NCBI GenBank assembly: GCA_046496815.1 | Contig: JAWOGN010000363.1 | Coordinates: forward strand, 1-15,064 | DNA: 15,064 nucleotides | Source of the DNA: JAWOGN01 sp046496815 | Lineage (GTDB): Bacteria > Desulfobacterota > DSM-4660 > Desulfatiglandales > Desulfatiglandaceae | Direction: 5' to 3' | In this document: positions 7,400 through 14,790 of the stretch, one piece after another | Numbering within the stretch: the first letter of the stretch is position 1 | Layout: each line of letters begins with the position of its first letter | Program-made: the position numbers and the translations under genes | Notes under the pieces: model-generated | Databases searched by the model: none | Seen by the model: only the letters and a program-made list of their open reading frames with translations | Told to the model about the DNA's origin: nothing

Positions 7400-10300
7400 T
7401 CAGGCGCAATCCGCCAAACCCAACATCTGCCGGATGCCCTGAAGGGGAATTCCGACCCACTCAAGCCGGTTGTTAAGCTCGTAACCCAACTCGTAGACAG
7501 CCTTTTCCAGGCGGTACACATCCAGTAACATCCTGAGTTCTTCCTTTGTCCCGGGCAGGAAATTTCCCTCTTGGGCCACTTCCAGGTAAGACTTCAGATA
7601 GGCCACACAGACCCACTGATACCAGATATGAGCCCAGCGCTCCATCACGGCGAAGTTTTCCGGTCCGAGCAGCCCCCGCTCCTCCAGTGAGAAGAGCGCG
7701 GCGTAGTCTGCATAATGAAAGGAGCGAAGCATACCCGCTACATCTCGCAGGGGGGATCGCTTGATTCGGCGCTCGCCGATGGGCCTGGCAGGCTCCCCCT
7801 CAAAATCCATGATGACGAAATCCCGGCCGGTGAAAAGGACCTGGCCCAGATGATAATCGCCGTGGCAACGGATGCGCATGCCTGTGACCTTCTCATGGGT
7901 CACCCTCCGAAACAGAGCCAGAACCTGTGACTCTTTTCCCAGGACTTTCAGGGCTTCCGGTTGCATGTCTTCCGGAAGGCGCTTTGCCGTACGGCGCAAT
8001 AACCGAAAGACCTGTCCGCCCAAGGTGCGCATGGACTGATAGAGGGCTCGCTGGTAAAGCTTGGAGAAGGGCTCGGGAGCAAACTCAGCGTAATCCGGAG
8101 CGGAGGCCAGAGCGATGTGCAGATCGGCGGTACGTTGTCCCAAGAGTCTTGCAGATTCCAGATAGTTGCCGATGTTATCAAATATCTCAGGGGGCAATTC
8201 CTGTTCCGCCAGATCCAGCATGTGTTCTTCAGCCGGCGGTTGGGGTTCGATTTCCGGCTGACGGGCCATCACACTCTCGAAATAGTGTCCGAGCATATCC
8301 AGGGTGTACTCCCATGCGTTGCCCTCGTTGGGGACATATCCGTGGAGAACGGCAAGCGTCATGGGTTCCTGACGACCTTTTCGATACTCGATCGCTCCGG
8401 CCACAGGCGGGATGTGGGGGAATCCACGCTCGGTCAGGAAACGGCCTACTTCCAGATCGGGGTTGATGCCGGCCGTCACGCGCCGAAAGAGCTTCAGGAT
8501 GTAACGATCCCCATAGACCACGGAGGTATTGCTTTGTTCCGCATGAAGGAGGGACGGGGCCGGTCGTTCGCCTTCATCGCCGTCTCCGAGTCTTCGAAAC
8601 AGTCGTGTCGGGGTGGCCAGCAGTTCGCCCTTCGTTCCCTTTCGCCGCCGCCGGCGCCCTATCGCTTCCAGGAGAACCTCGCAAAAGTTTCTATCCACAA
8701 GGGCGTCATAAAGTATTCCCTCTTCGTCTCTGTCTTTCAGCCGGACACGGCACACGACGAACGATTGATGATCCTGAAGCACCGCATCCGCATGCTCTCC
8801 TGAAGCGTAAGCAAGCGGGAGGGTATAGAGTTCGGCGTCCTCCTCCATATACTCCACCTGCACCAAGGCGATGGAAGCAGATACAAAATGGTTGGGCACG
8901 GGCAAAATCTCCCGGATTGCCACCCGTTTTATGCGCCGGGATTTCCCCCCGAACCAGCGTCGCAACTGGAGATATTTGGGCAAACCCTGCTCGAAGGATA
9001 CCTTGGATTTGCCCCGAAAAATCGACTCCCAACTTCCTGCCACCGTGAGAACCGGCAGCTGAGATACGAACGTGGAAATGTCAAGAGACTCCCGGCCCTC
9101 TCCCTTCGCTGTCAGCACGAACCAGTAAAAGGAGTGAGGCCCCAGGGAAAGAAAGTAGGGCTGCTCGCCGATAGGGGGGAATTCCGTTCGGCCGAATACT
9201 TCCACAGGCACCATTCCGCTGAATTCGGAAAGGTCCACTTCCACGCACTGGACGTAACGGGATAGATTGGCTACCACGAGGATAATCTCCTCCTCGTAAG
9301 CGCGTATGAAGGCCAGAACTTTACGGTTTTCCGGCTGAAAAAATTGAATATCACCTCGACCAAAAGCCTTGAAACGCTTACGCAGGGCAATAAGTCGTCT
9401 CATCCACCAGAGGAGGGAATGGGGGTTGCTTGATTGGCCCTCCACATTCAAAGCCTCATAGTGGTACTCAGGATCTATGATGACGGGCAGATAGAGCCGC
9501 TGGGGATTGGCCCGGGAGAAGCCCGCATTTCTGTCCGGGCTCCATTGCATGGGCGTACGCACCCCGTTGCGGTCTCCCAGATAGATGTTGTCACCCATTC
9601 CGATCTCATCCCCGTAATATAGAATAGGTGCTCCGGGAAGTGACATGAGCAACAGGTTCATCAATTCCATTCTCCTCCGGTTGTTGCCCAGCAAGGGTGC
9701 GAGTCGGCGACGAATACCCAAATTAATACGCATCTGAGGGTCTTGTGCATACACCCGGTACATATAGTCTCGTTCTTCATCGGTGACCATTTCCAGCGTG
9801 AGCTCGTCATGGTTTCGAAGGAAGAGGGCCCATTGACAGGAATCCGGTATGGAAGGGGTTTGGTCGAGGATATCGATAACGGGGAATCGATCTTCCATGC
9901 GAAGCGCCATGAACAATCGCGGCATCAGTGGGAAGTGGTACGCCATGTGGCATTCATCGCCATTTCCCAGGTAGGCTACGGCATCCTCAGGCCACTGGTT
10001 CGCTTCTGCCAGAAGAATTCGATTTTTGAACTTGGATTCCACATGTCCCCTCAATTTCTTCAGGAATGCATAGGTTTCCGGCAGATTTTCACAGTTGGTT
10101 CCCTCCCTTTCATAGAGGTAAGGAACCGCATCCAGTCGCAGGCCGTCCACGCCCATGTTGAACCAGAAATCAATGACCCGGAATATCGCCTCCTGTACGT
10201 CCGGACTGTCATAGTTCAAGTCAGGTTGATGGGAATAAAAGCGATGCCAGTAGTACGCCTTGGCCACCGAATCCCATGCCCAGTTGGAAGACTCGAAATC

Positions 10301-10768
10301 CTGAAATATGATACGCGTGTCCGCATATCGGTCGGGCGTTTCGCTCCAGACATAAAACTGGCGCCAACGGCTTCCGGGCTTAGCTCGCCGGGCGCGCTGA
10401 AACCATGGGTGATGGTCGGAGGTGTGATTGAGAACCAACTCCGTGATCACGCGCAGATTACGCCTGTGGGCTTCCCGGAGGAATGCCTTGAAATCACCAA
10501 GCGCGCCGTAGTCGCGATGGACTCCCGTATAGTCGGCAATATCGTATCCGTCGTCTTTCAGGGGAGACGGGCAGAATGGGAGAAGCCATAGGGCGGTGAC
10601 ACCGAGATCTTGAAGGTAGTCCAGTTTTGTGGTAAGCCCCCTGAAATCCCCCATCCCATCCCCATTGCTGTCGCAGAATGCCTTGGGATGGAGTTCGTAG
10701 ATAACGGCATCCTTGTACCATAGCGGATCGTCCTCCAATGCAAACCCTTCCCTTTTTCTCCTCCCCAT
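7400..10768 (-). CDS. treS-pep2: Trehalose synthase-maltokinase fusion (TreS-Pep2)
   Basis: A 1122-residue bifunctional enzyme. The N-terminal ~560 residues are a GH13_16 trehalose synthase that interconverts trehalose and maltose. Visible motifs are DPLWYKDAVIYE near the start, RLDAV with the nucleophile Asp at about 213, LLAEANQWPED with the acid/base Glu at about 255, and RNHDEL with the third acid at about 321. A beta-rich C-domain follows. The last ~500 residues are a maltokinase of the aminoglycoside-phosphotransferase-like fold, with HGDYHLGQV at about 969 (catalytic Asp) and DFEGEP at about 988 (metal-binding Asp). It phosphorylates maltose with ATP to maltose 1-phosphate, the GlgE donor. 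The ATG at 10768 has GAGGAG 4 nt upstream; an ATG at 10780 lacks a ribosome site. The gene begins 13 nt after the glgE stop. The fusion order is known from other bacteria. Confidence 0.96.
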   Translation of the reverse strand: MGRRKREGFALEDDPLWYKDAVIYELHPKAFCDSNGDGMGDFRGLTTKLDYLQDLGVTALWLLPFCPSPLKDDGYDIADYTGVHRDYGALGDFKAFLREAHRRNLRVITELVLNHTSDHHPWFQRARRAKPGSRWRQFYVWSETPDRYADTRIIFQDFESSNWAWDSVAKAYYWHRFYSHQPDLNYDSPDVQEAIFRVIDFWFNMGVDGLRLDAVPYLYEREGTNCENLPETYAFLKKLRGHVESKFKNRILLAEANQWPEDAVAYLGNGDECHMAYHFPLMPRLFMALRMEDRFPVIDILDQTPSIPDSCQWALFLRNHDELTLEMVTDEERDYMYRVYAQDPQMRINLGIRRRLAPLLGNNRRRMELMNLLLMSLPGAPILYYGDEIGMGDNIYLGDRNGVRTPMQWSPDRNAGFSRANPQRLYLPVIIDPEYHYEALNVEGQSSNPHSLLWWMRRLIALRKRFKAFGRGDIQFFQPENRKVLAFIRAYEEEIILVVANLSRYVQCVEVDLSEFSGMVPVEVFGRTEFPPIGEQPYFLSLGPHSFYWFVLTAKGEGRESLDISTFVSQLPVLTVAGSWESIFRGKSKVSFEQGLPKYLQLRRWFGGKSRRIKRVAIREILPVPNHFVSASIALVQVEYMEEDAELYTLPLAYASGEHADAVLQDHQSFVVCRVRLKDRDEEGILYDALVDRNFCEVLLEAIGRRRRRKGTKGELLATPTRLFRRLGDGDEGERPAPSLLHAEQSNTSVVYGDRYILKLFRRVTAGINPDLEVGRFLTERGFPHIPPVAGAIEYRKGRQEPMTLAVLHGYVPNEGNAWEYTLDMLGHYFESVMARQPEIEPQPPAEEHMLDLAEQELPPEIFDNIGNYLESARLLGQRTADLHIALASAPDYAEFAPEPFSKLYQRALYQSMRTLGGQVFRLLRRTAKRLPEDMQPEALKVLGKESQVLALFRRVTHEKVTGMRIRCHGDYHLGQVLFTGRDFVIMDFEGEPARPIGERRIKRSPLRDVAGMLRSFHYADYAALFSLEERGLLGPENFAVMERWAHIWYQWVCVAYLKSYLEVAQEGNFLPGTKEELRMLLDVYRLEKAVYELGYELNNRLEWVGIPLQGIRQMLGLADCA

Positions 10769-10772
10769 TTTT

Positions 10773-10778
10773 CTCCTC
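10773..10778 (-). promoter_or_regulatory. Ribosome site of treS-pep2 just behind the glgE stop
   Basis: GAGGAG lies between the glgE TGA (10782-10784) and the ATG at 10768, with a short 4-nt spacer. Termination at glgE and initiation at treS-pep2 fall within one ribosome footprint, which suggests translational coupling. Confidence 0.6.
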
Positions 10779-10781
10779 ATC

Positions 10782-12773
10782 TCACATGAAATAATCAAAG
10801 TCGCGCTCGGTTCGCACCCGCCGCCGCAGTCGAAAGATATGCGCCGCAACGATCTGAGGATCGAGTTCGATGTAGTTCCTGGATCCATGCCAGAGATACC
10901 GGGCATCACTCAAAAGATCATGGACCTGGTAAGACCGGGTAGGCTCCAGGCCCCAATCCTTGATGGGAAGCTCCAACCAGCCCGAGTGGGTATGGTGAGG
11001 ATCCAGGTTTACAATCACCAGCACGATGTTGGAATAGTCTTTCGTATTCTTGCTGTAACAAATAAGCTGCTCATTGTCGACCGGGTGAAATTGCAGACTC
11101 CAGTCGCTTTGAAGGGCGGAATTCTCTCTCCGGATCCGGTTGATTCTGCCCAAAAGCCCCTGAAGACTACCCGGGCTTTCGATGTTCCAGTTTTTGATCT
11201 CGTATTTTTCGGAGTCCAGGTATTCTTCGCTGCCGAATTCTTTGGGCGAGTTCTCGCAGAGCTCAAAGGCCGGACCGTAGATGCCGTAATTGGCGCCCAG
11301 GGTTGCCGCCAGCACCGACCGCACCACGAAAGCGGGTCGCCCCCCCATTTGGAGGTATTCCGTCAAGATGTCGGGGGTATTCGGCCATAGATTCGGCCGA
11401 AAAAACTCCCGCACCTCACTGCGGCAGAGTTCGTTGAAATACCGGGTAATTTCCCACTTTGTGTTGCGCCAGGCAAAGTAGGTGTATGACTGTGTAAACC
11501 CCAACTTGGCCAGACGATACATAACCTTTGGCCGGGTAAAGGCCTCGGAAAGAAATATGACTTCGGGATAATCCCTTTTCACTTCCGCAATCACCCATTC
11601 CCAGAAGCTGAAGGACTTGGTGTGGGGATTGTCCACCCGGAAGATTCGTACGCCTTGGTCGATCCAAAAGAGGAAAACGCCTTTCAGTTCCTCCCAGAGC
11701 GCCCGCCAATTTTCCGTCTCAAAGTTTATGGGATAAATGTCCTGGTATTTCTTGGGAGGGTTTTCGGCATACTGAATGGTTCCGTCAGGACGCTGCCGAA
11801 ACCATTCAGGGTGATTTTTTACGTAGGGATGATCCGGTGCACACTGAAAGGCGATGTCCAGTGCCACTTCGACACCTTGCTCGGACGCCCTGGATACAAG
11901 ATTCCGGAAATCTTTCAAAGTACCCAGCCGGGGGTGTACGGCCTTGTGCCCGCCCGCCTCCGAGCCGATAGCCCAGGGGCTGCCGGGATCACCGGGACTC
12001 GCGACCGGAGCATTATTTCTCCCTTTGCGGTGCGTGCGGCCGACAGGATGAACCGGCGGCAGGTAAAGAACGTCAAAGCCCATCTGAGCGATATAGGGAA
12101 GCCGGATCTCGCAGTCCTTAAAGGTACCGTGCCTTCCCGCCGCATCGGTGCAGGAACGGGGAAACATCTCATACCAGGCACTGTAGCGCGCTCTTGTTCG
12201 ATCGACCACCACCCTAAGTTCTTTTTCATATCTCGTGGCAAATTCCCGGTAGGGGTACCGTACCATCAACAATTTCAACGCCTCGTCCGCCGCCGCATGG
12301 ACCCTATCCTTCAGATCTCGAGAGGATCTGAGGTTCGTTGCCCATTCTTTCAGCCTTTTTGCGTCCACACCCGAAGCCCGCGGGATCGCATCCGCGACGA
12401 TTTCCGCCCCTACCCGGAGATCCACGGAGACATCCTGACCCGCATCCACTTTTTTGACCAGGTCCCGCTGCCAGGTCTGAAAATGATCCACCCAGGACTC
12501 CAAGGTATACACGTAGCGACCGATTTCATTCACGACAAAAAAGCCCTTCCAGCGATCGTTGACAAGAAACTCCATGGGGGTTTCGGTCCATTGAGACTCC
12601 GTTTCCTTGCGGTGCAAGAGCACGGCGGAAATGGCATCGTGGCCGTCTGCGAAGATATCGGCTCCCACCTCAACCGTTTCTCCAACCGTTCTCTTGATGG
12701 GATAACGACCGCCGTCGATCTCCGGATTGACGCCCTCTATCATCACACGTTTTCTGTCCTCTTGCGGCTGCAT
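10782..12773 (-). CDS. glgE: Maltose-1-phosphate:glucan maltosyltransferase (GlgE, GH13_3)
   Basis: A 663-residue enzyme that transfers maltosyl units from alpha-maltose 1-phosphate to the non-reducing end of alpha-1,4-glucan, releasing phosphate. The layout is typical: an N-terminal beta domain with the segment NPEIDGGRYPIKRTVGE, a helical insert, then the catalytic barrel with YLPPVHPVGRTHRKGRNN, RIFRVDNPHTK (nucleophile Asp at about 381), FLSEAFTRP (acid/base Glu at about 410) and WPNTPDILTE (third acid at about 468). The length is close to Streptomyces and mycobacterial GlgE. The ATG at 12773 is preferred: GGAGGAAG occurs at 12784-12791, although the spacing is long, and the ATG at 12845 has no site. 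An ATG at 12743 is also possible. It is the first gene of the minus-strand operon with treS-pep2 and pyk. Confidence 0.96.
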   Translation of the reverse strand: MQPQEDRKRVMIEGVNPEIDGGRYPIKRTVGETVEVGADIFADGHDAISAVLLHRKETESQWTETPMEFLVNDRWKGFFVVNEIGRYVYTLESWVDHFQTWQRDLVKKVDAGQDVSVDLRVGAEIVADAIPRASGVDAKRLKEWATNLRSSRDLKDRVHAAADEALKLLMVRYPYREFATRYEKELRVVVDRTRARYSAWYEMFPRSCTDAAGRHGTFKDCEIRLPYIAQMGFDVLYLPPVHPVGRTHRKGRNNAPVASPGDPGSPWAIGSEAGGHKAVHPRLGTLKDFRNLVSRASEQGVEVALDIAFQCAPDHPYVKNHPEWFRQRPDGTIQYAENPPKKYQDIYPINFETENWRALWEELKGVFLFWIDQGVRIFRVDNPHTKSFSFWEWVIAEVKRDYPEVIFLSEAFTRPKVMYRLAKLGFTQSYTYFAWRNTKWEITRYFNELCRSEVREFFRPNLWPNTPDILTEYLQMGGRPAFVVRSVLAATLGANYGIYGPAFELCENSPKEFGSEEYLDSEKYEIKNWNIESPGSLQGLLGRINRIRRENSALQSDWSLQFHPVDNEQLICYSKNTKDYSNIVLVIVNLDPHHTHSGWLELPIKDWGLEPTRSYQVHDLLSDARYLWHGSRNYIELDPQIVAAHIFRLRRRVRTERDFDYFM

Positions 12774-12904
12774 GGGTGAAGTTCTTCCTCCAATCTCGAT
12801 TACATCTGTAAAATGATACCCCGACCTTACTTCAAGCGTCTCCATGATATGAATGATGAAGCCGGTTCGCCGGAGTCATAGCACACAGCGACCTCTTTTC
12901 GGCT

Positions 12905-13072
12905 TCAAATCAGCCTGGCTACCGCAGCCTCTTCAAAAATGGCGTTGATGATCTGCCGCGGTTCCTTGCCGTCACCGACCCGGTAAATTTCCGGAATTGT
13001 CCCCTTTGGAAAGCGGGGATCGGTCGGCCACCGTTTGGTGTCCGACCGAAAACCAGAGATTTTTTTCCAAGA
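12905..13072 (-). pseudogene. C-terminal remnant of an FAD-dependent oxidoreductase (old-yellow-enzyme/dienoyl-CoA-reductase type)
   Basis: The minus frame is open for 55 codons, from just after a TGA at 13073-13075 to a TGA at 12905-12907. It contains no ATG, GTG or TTG in frame. Its last 30 residues include IPEIYRVGDGKEPRQI, followed by INAIFEEAAVARLI. This closely resembles the C-terminal FAD-binding segment of NADH:flavin oxidoreductases and related pyridine-nucleotide oxidoreductases, where V-x-GD is followed by EPR and a helix ending in A-R-x-I. Codon use looks protein-coding. Without a start codon, Rossmann GxGxxG segment or barrel, it must be a 5'-deleted relic. The assignment is by motif memory. 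The competing 62-codon frame over 12919-13107 looks like a shadow of this one. Confidence 0.5.
13020..13049. other. Stem-loop in the glgE leader
   Basis: TCGGTCGG (13020-13027) pairs with CCGACCGA (13042-13049). After one C-T mismatch, CACC (13029-13032) pairs with GGTG (13037-13040) over a GTTT loop, giving 12 base pairs. On the plus strand a T7 run follows, but only about 10 nt further on (13060-13066). It falls inside the oxidoreductase remnant, so it may be ordinary coding sequence that happens to fold. If the glgE operon is transcribed from further upstream, it would be in the mRNA leader. Confidence 0.45.
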
Positions 13073-13086
13073 TCAAGAAGGCAAAA

Positions 13087-13127
13087 ATTATAACGACAGG
13101 AATACATTGAGTATTTCGAGGATTATA
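13087..13127 (-). promoter_or_regulatory. A/T-rich candidate promoter of the glgE operon
   Basis: Two perfect TATAAT hexamers read on the minus strand at 13087-13092 and 13122-13127, in the most A/T-rich part of the 404-nt gap between usp and glgE. Neither has a good -35 element 16-18 nt upstream, so the promoter may need an activator or another sigma factor. The second TATAAT overlaps one on the plus strand (13124-13129). Confidence 0.3.
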
Positions 13128-13154
13128 ATTTCAGTCTGACGCAGAGATTGGAGA

Positions 13155-13183
13155 AAATAGCAGTTTTCCGTCGGTCACTATTT
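13155..13183 (-). terminator. Weak hairpin overlapping the stop codon of the second usp gene
   Basis: On the minus strand AAATAG (13183-13178, containing the TAG stop) pairs with CTATTT (13160-13155), with TTTT at its end. The six-pair A/T stem and 17-nt loop make it a poor terminator, so read-through toward glgE is possible. Confidence 0.2.
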
Positions 13184-13630
13184 CGCTTTGTAAGGGTTAA
13201 TGGTCAGTACGGGAGCAGGGGACTTTTTCACGACATTTTCGGCTACACTGCCGAAGAAAACATGCTCTAATCCCTTTCGTCCATGTGTACCCATAATCAC
13301 CAGATCTATGCCTTCTACCTCAATGGTTTTAAGGATTTGTTGCGCGGGGTCCCCAAAAAGAATCTTTTTTTGAAAATTGGGGCAACGCTGCAACTGTTCC
13401 TCACAAATCCTGTCAAGACTGCTTTTGGCACCTTTTAAGGCCCCCTCGCGGTACCGTTCAAAGGGAATATGCGGAACATACAATCCCCCCCACTCCGAAA
13501 AATCCTCTATGACGTGAAGCAGGTAAATCATGGCGTCATACTTCTCAGAAACGGATAACACGTATGGTAAAATCTTTGACGAATTTTGCGTAAAATCAAT
13601 AGGAAAAAGAATTCGCTTTATTTCCAACAC
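13178..13630 (-). CDS. Universal stress protein, UspA family (GTG start)
   Basis: A 150-residue Usp. The N-terminus reads VLEIKRILFPIDFTQNS with the conserved beta-1 Asp. The C-terminal loop GTHG-x9-GS is a full match to the G-2x-G-9x-G(S/T) ATP-binding motif, so this copy is the best nucleotide-binding candidate of the three in the window. GTG at 13630 was chosen because GGAGGTGA (13636-13643), a very strong ribosome site, lies 8 nt before it. The longer frame to 13735 would place this site inside the gene and adds a non-Usp extension. It lies 122 nt downstream of another usp on the same strand and upstream of the glgE operon. It probably acts as a cytoplasmic ATP-binding stress regulator. 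Confidence 0.9.
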   Translation of the reverse strand: MLEIKRILFPIDFTQNSSKILPYVLSVSEKYDAMIYLLHVIEDFSEWGGLYVPHIPFERYREGALKGAKSSLDRICEEQLQRCPNFQKKILFGDPAQQILKTIEVEGIDLVIMGTHGRKGLEHVFFGSVAENVVKKSPAPVLTINPYKAK

Positions 13631-13658
13631 GCCTTTCACCTCCGTTGCAAAAAGTGGA

Positions 13659-13676
13659 CATTGAACCCATTGAACC
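13659..13676. repeat. Tandem 9-bp duplication upstream of the second usp
   Basis: CATTGAACC occurs twice back to back (13659-13667 and 13668-13676), 15 nt beyond the ribosome site of the usp gene. It is similar in style to the octamer array at 4199-4228 but unrelated in sequence. Confidence 0.7.
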
Positions 13677-13752
13677 ATCAGAAAGAACACAAGACTCTTG
13701 AACTTGGGGGGAGATGCGGCACGGAGATGGTCCAATGGCCCCCCTTACGAGC

Positions 13753-14199
13753 TCACGACCGGATCAGGAGGAGCGGACGATCTATCCGGTGTAGGACCCC
13801 AACGGCCACACTGCCATAGAAAACCTGAGACAAACTGCTCCGGCCGTGACTGGCAAGCGCAATCAGGTCTGCATTTGTAGCTTCAGCTGCATTCATAATG
13901 GCCTCTACAACAGGCCCATGCACAAGACGTATTTTTGTATCGATGCCTTTTTCACGGAACAAGCCGCTGAGAGCGGTCAAATAGTCATTTCCCTCTTTCT
14001 CACTTCGCTCAAGTTCCTTTTTGTAGAACTCCACATTTGCAGTATGACCTTCCTCGGCCCCGAGAATCAAACGAGGAGACTCGACCACTTGAAGAAAGAC
14101 AACCTTGGCCTCGAATCGATACGCCAACTCTTCCACGTATCGGAGTATTGACTCTGCTCGTTTTGATCCGTCCAACGGCACCAAAATTTTTTTATACAC
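13753..14199 (-). CDS. Universal stress protein, UspA family (GTG start)
   Basis: A 148-residue Usp starting VYKKILVPLDGSKRAESIL, with the conserved beta-1 Asp. The middle part carries a Glu/Lys-rich helix (YKKELERSEKEG, about residues 68-79) typical of longer-linker Usps. The C-terminal loop is ASHG-x9-GS, with Ala replacing the first Gly of the ATP motif, as in the Usp at 1476-1931. The end, RPLLLIRS, is typical. The GTG at 14199 has GGAGG 8 nt upstream (14208-14212). The open frame continues to 14307, but those residues are not Usp-like. It may share a transcript with the usp 122 nt downstream. The three Usps in the window are clearly diverged, so they are paralogues rather than a recent duplication. 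Confidence 0.9.
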   Translation of the reverse strand: MYKKILVPLDGSKRAESILRYVEELAYRFEAKVVFLQVVESPRLILGAEEGHTANVEFYKKELERSEKEGNDYLTALSGLFREKGIDTKIRLVHGPVVEAIMNAAEATNADLIALASHGRSSLSQVFYGSVAVGVLHRIDRPLLLIRS

Positions 14200-14372
14200 C
14201 TCTATTCCCTCCGAAGTCACATAAAAAAATGCACGGATGACAGGCCGGATTCCGGTGGGGTCCAGTCGCGGCCTTCTCAAAGAGATCCCAACGGCCCCCT
14301 TTTCCAATACTGGGGGTTTTCAAAGCGCTAACTTGATACGCTCGTTCTATCAATTTAAGGTGGGAATTGGTT

Positions 14373-14753
14373 TCACTTTGACATGATCTTCTCAAAGATT
14401 TGTTCACTCTTCTCCGCCATGGACTCCGCCCTATCCGCCTCATTTTTTGCTCGCATGGCGGCCTTTTCAGCCCTGTCCGCATCACTTCTTGCGCCTGCAG
14501 CGGCCTTTTCGGCCCTGGAAGCTGCGGCGTCAGCGCTTTCGGCGTTCCGGGTCGATTCCGTGCAGCATTTTTCCGCCTCGGCTTTTGCAGCTTCAGCCTC
14601 ACGCATGGCATGCTGGGACGCTTCTTGTGCTTGCACGACTTTTTCTTCCAGTGCTTGAATCTGCGAGGTGGTCGCACATCCGGAAAAGGCAAACGACAGG
14701 ACCGTTAATCCCACGAAAAGCATGCCCCCACGCACCAAATTCAACGTATGCAT
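14373..14753 (-). CDS. Alanine-zipper lipoprotein resembling Lpp
   Basis: A 126-residue predicted lipoprotein. A signal peptide with an Arg near residue 8 and a hydrophobic core (about 11-23) ends in the lipobox FSGC, so the mature protein starts at Cys26. The rest is an Ala-rich coiled coil with at least three 14-residue (two-heptad) units beginning SRAEKAAAG, DRAEKAAMR and DRAESMAEK. The last residue is Lys, as in E. coli Lpp, where it is linked to peptidoglycan. The +2 residue is Ala, which fits outer-membrane sorting. It is longer than Lpp (58 mature residues) and closer to the Ala-zipper lipoproteins of other Proteobacteria. ATG at 14753 is preferred, with AAGGAG (14762-14767) 8 nt upstream; the ATG at 14771 precedes that site. 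A CC pair at about residue 62 might crosslink chains. Structural tethering of envelope to wall is inferred. Confidence 0.8.
   Translation of the reverse strand: MHTLNLVRGGMLFVGLTVLSFAFSGCATTSQIQALEEKVVQAQEASQHAMREAEAAKAEAEKCCTESTRNAESADAAASRAEKAAAGARSDADRAEKAAMRAKNEADRAESMAEKSEQIFEKIMSK
14458..14517. repeat. 42-bp internal repeat encoding the lipoprotein coiled-coil units
   Basis: An 18-nt word (14458-14475) recurs at 14500-14517 with one difference, 42 nt apart, which equals 14 codons. It reflects the two-heptad protein repeat of the lipoprotein and suggests growth by unit duplication. Confidence 0.6.
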
Positions 14754-14790
14754 CTTTCTCTCTCCTTTCATTTAGCCGGTTAAAATTATG

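Noticed and set aside
9743..10591. Plus-strand open frame (282 codons) opposite treS
   Set aside because: It is antisense to the conserved TreS barrel and has no recognisable domain or ribosome site.
11622..12779. Plus-strand open frame (385 codons) opposite glgE
   Set aside because: It is antisense to the GlgE catalytic and N-terminal domains. Its Arg/Pro/His-rich translation is typical of a shadow frame.
12919..13107. Minus-strand 62-codon frame in the glgE leader
   Set aside because: The overlapping frame at 12905-13072 has the flavoprotein-like sequence. The 62-codon product looks random, with Arg/Gly/Pro-rich content.
13706..13744. G6...C6 inverted repeat between the two usp genes as a terminator
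   Set aside because: Only six G-C pairs over a 27-nt loop, with no U-tract on either side; probably chance.
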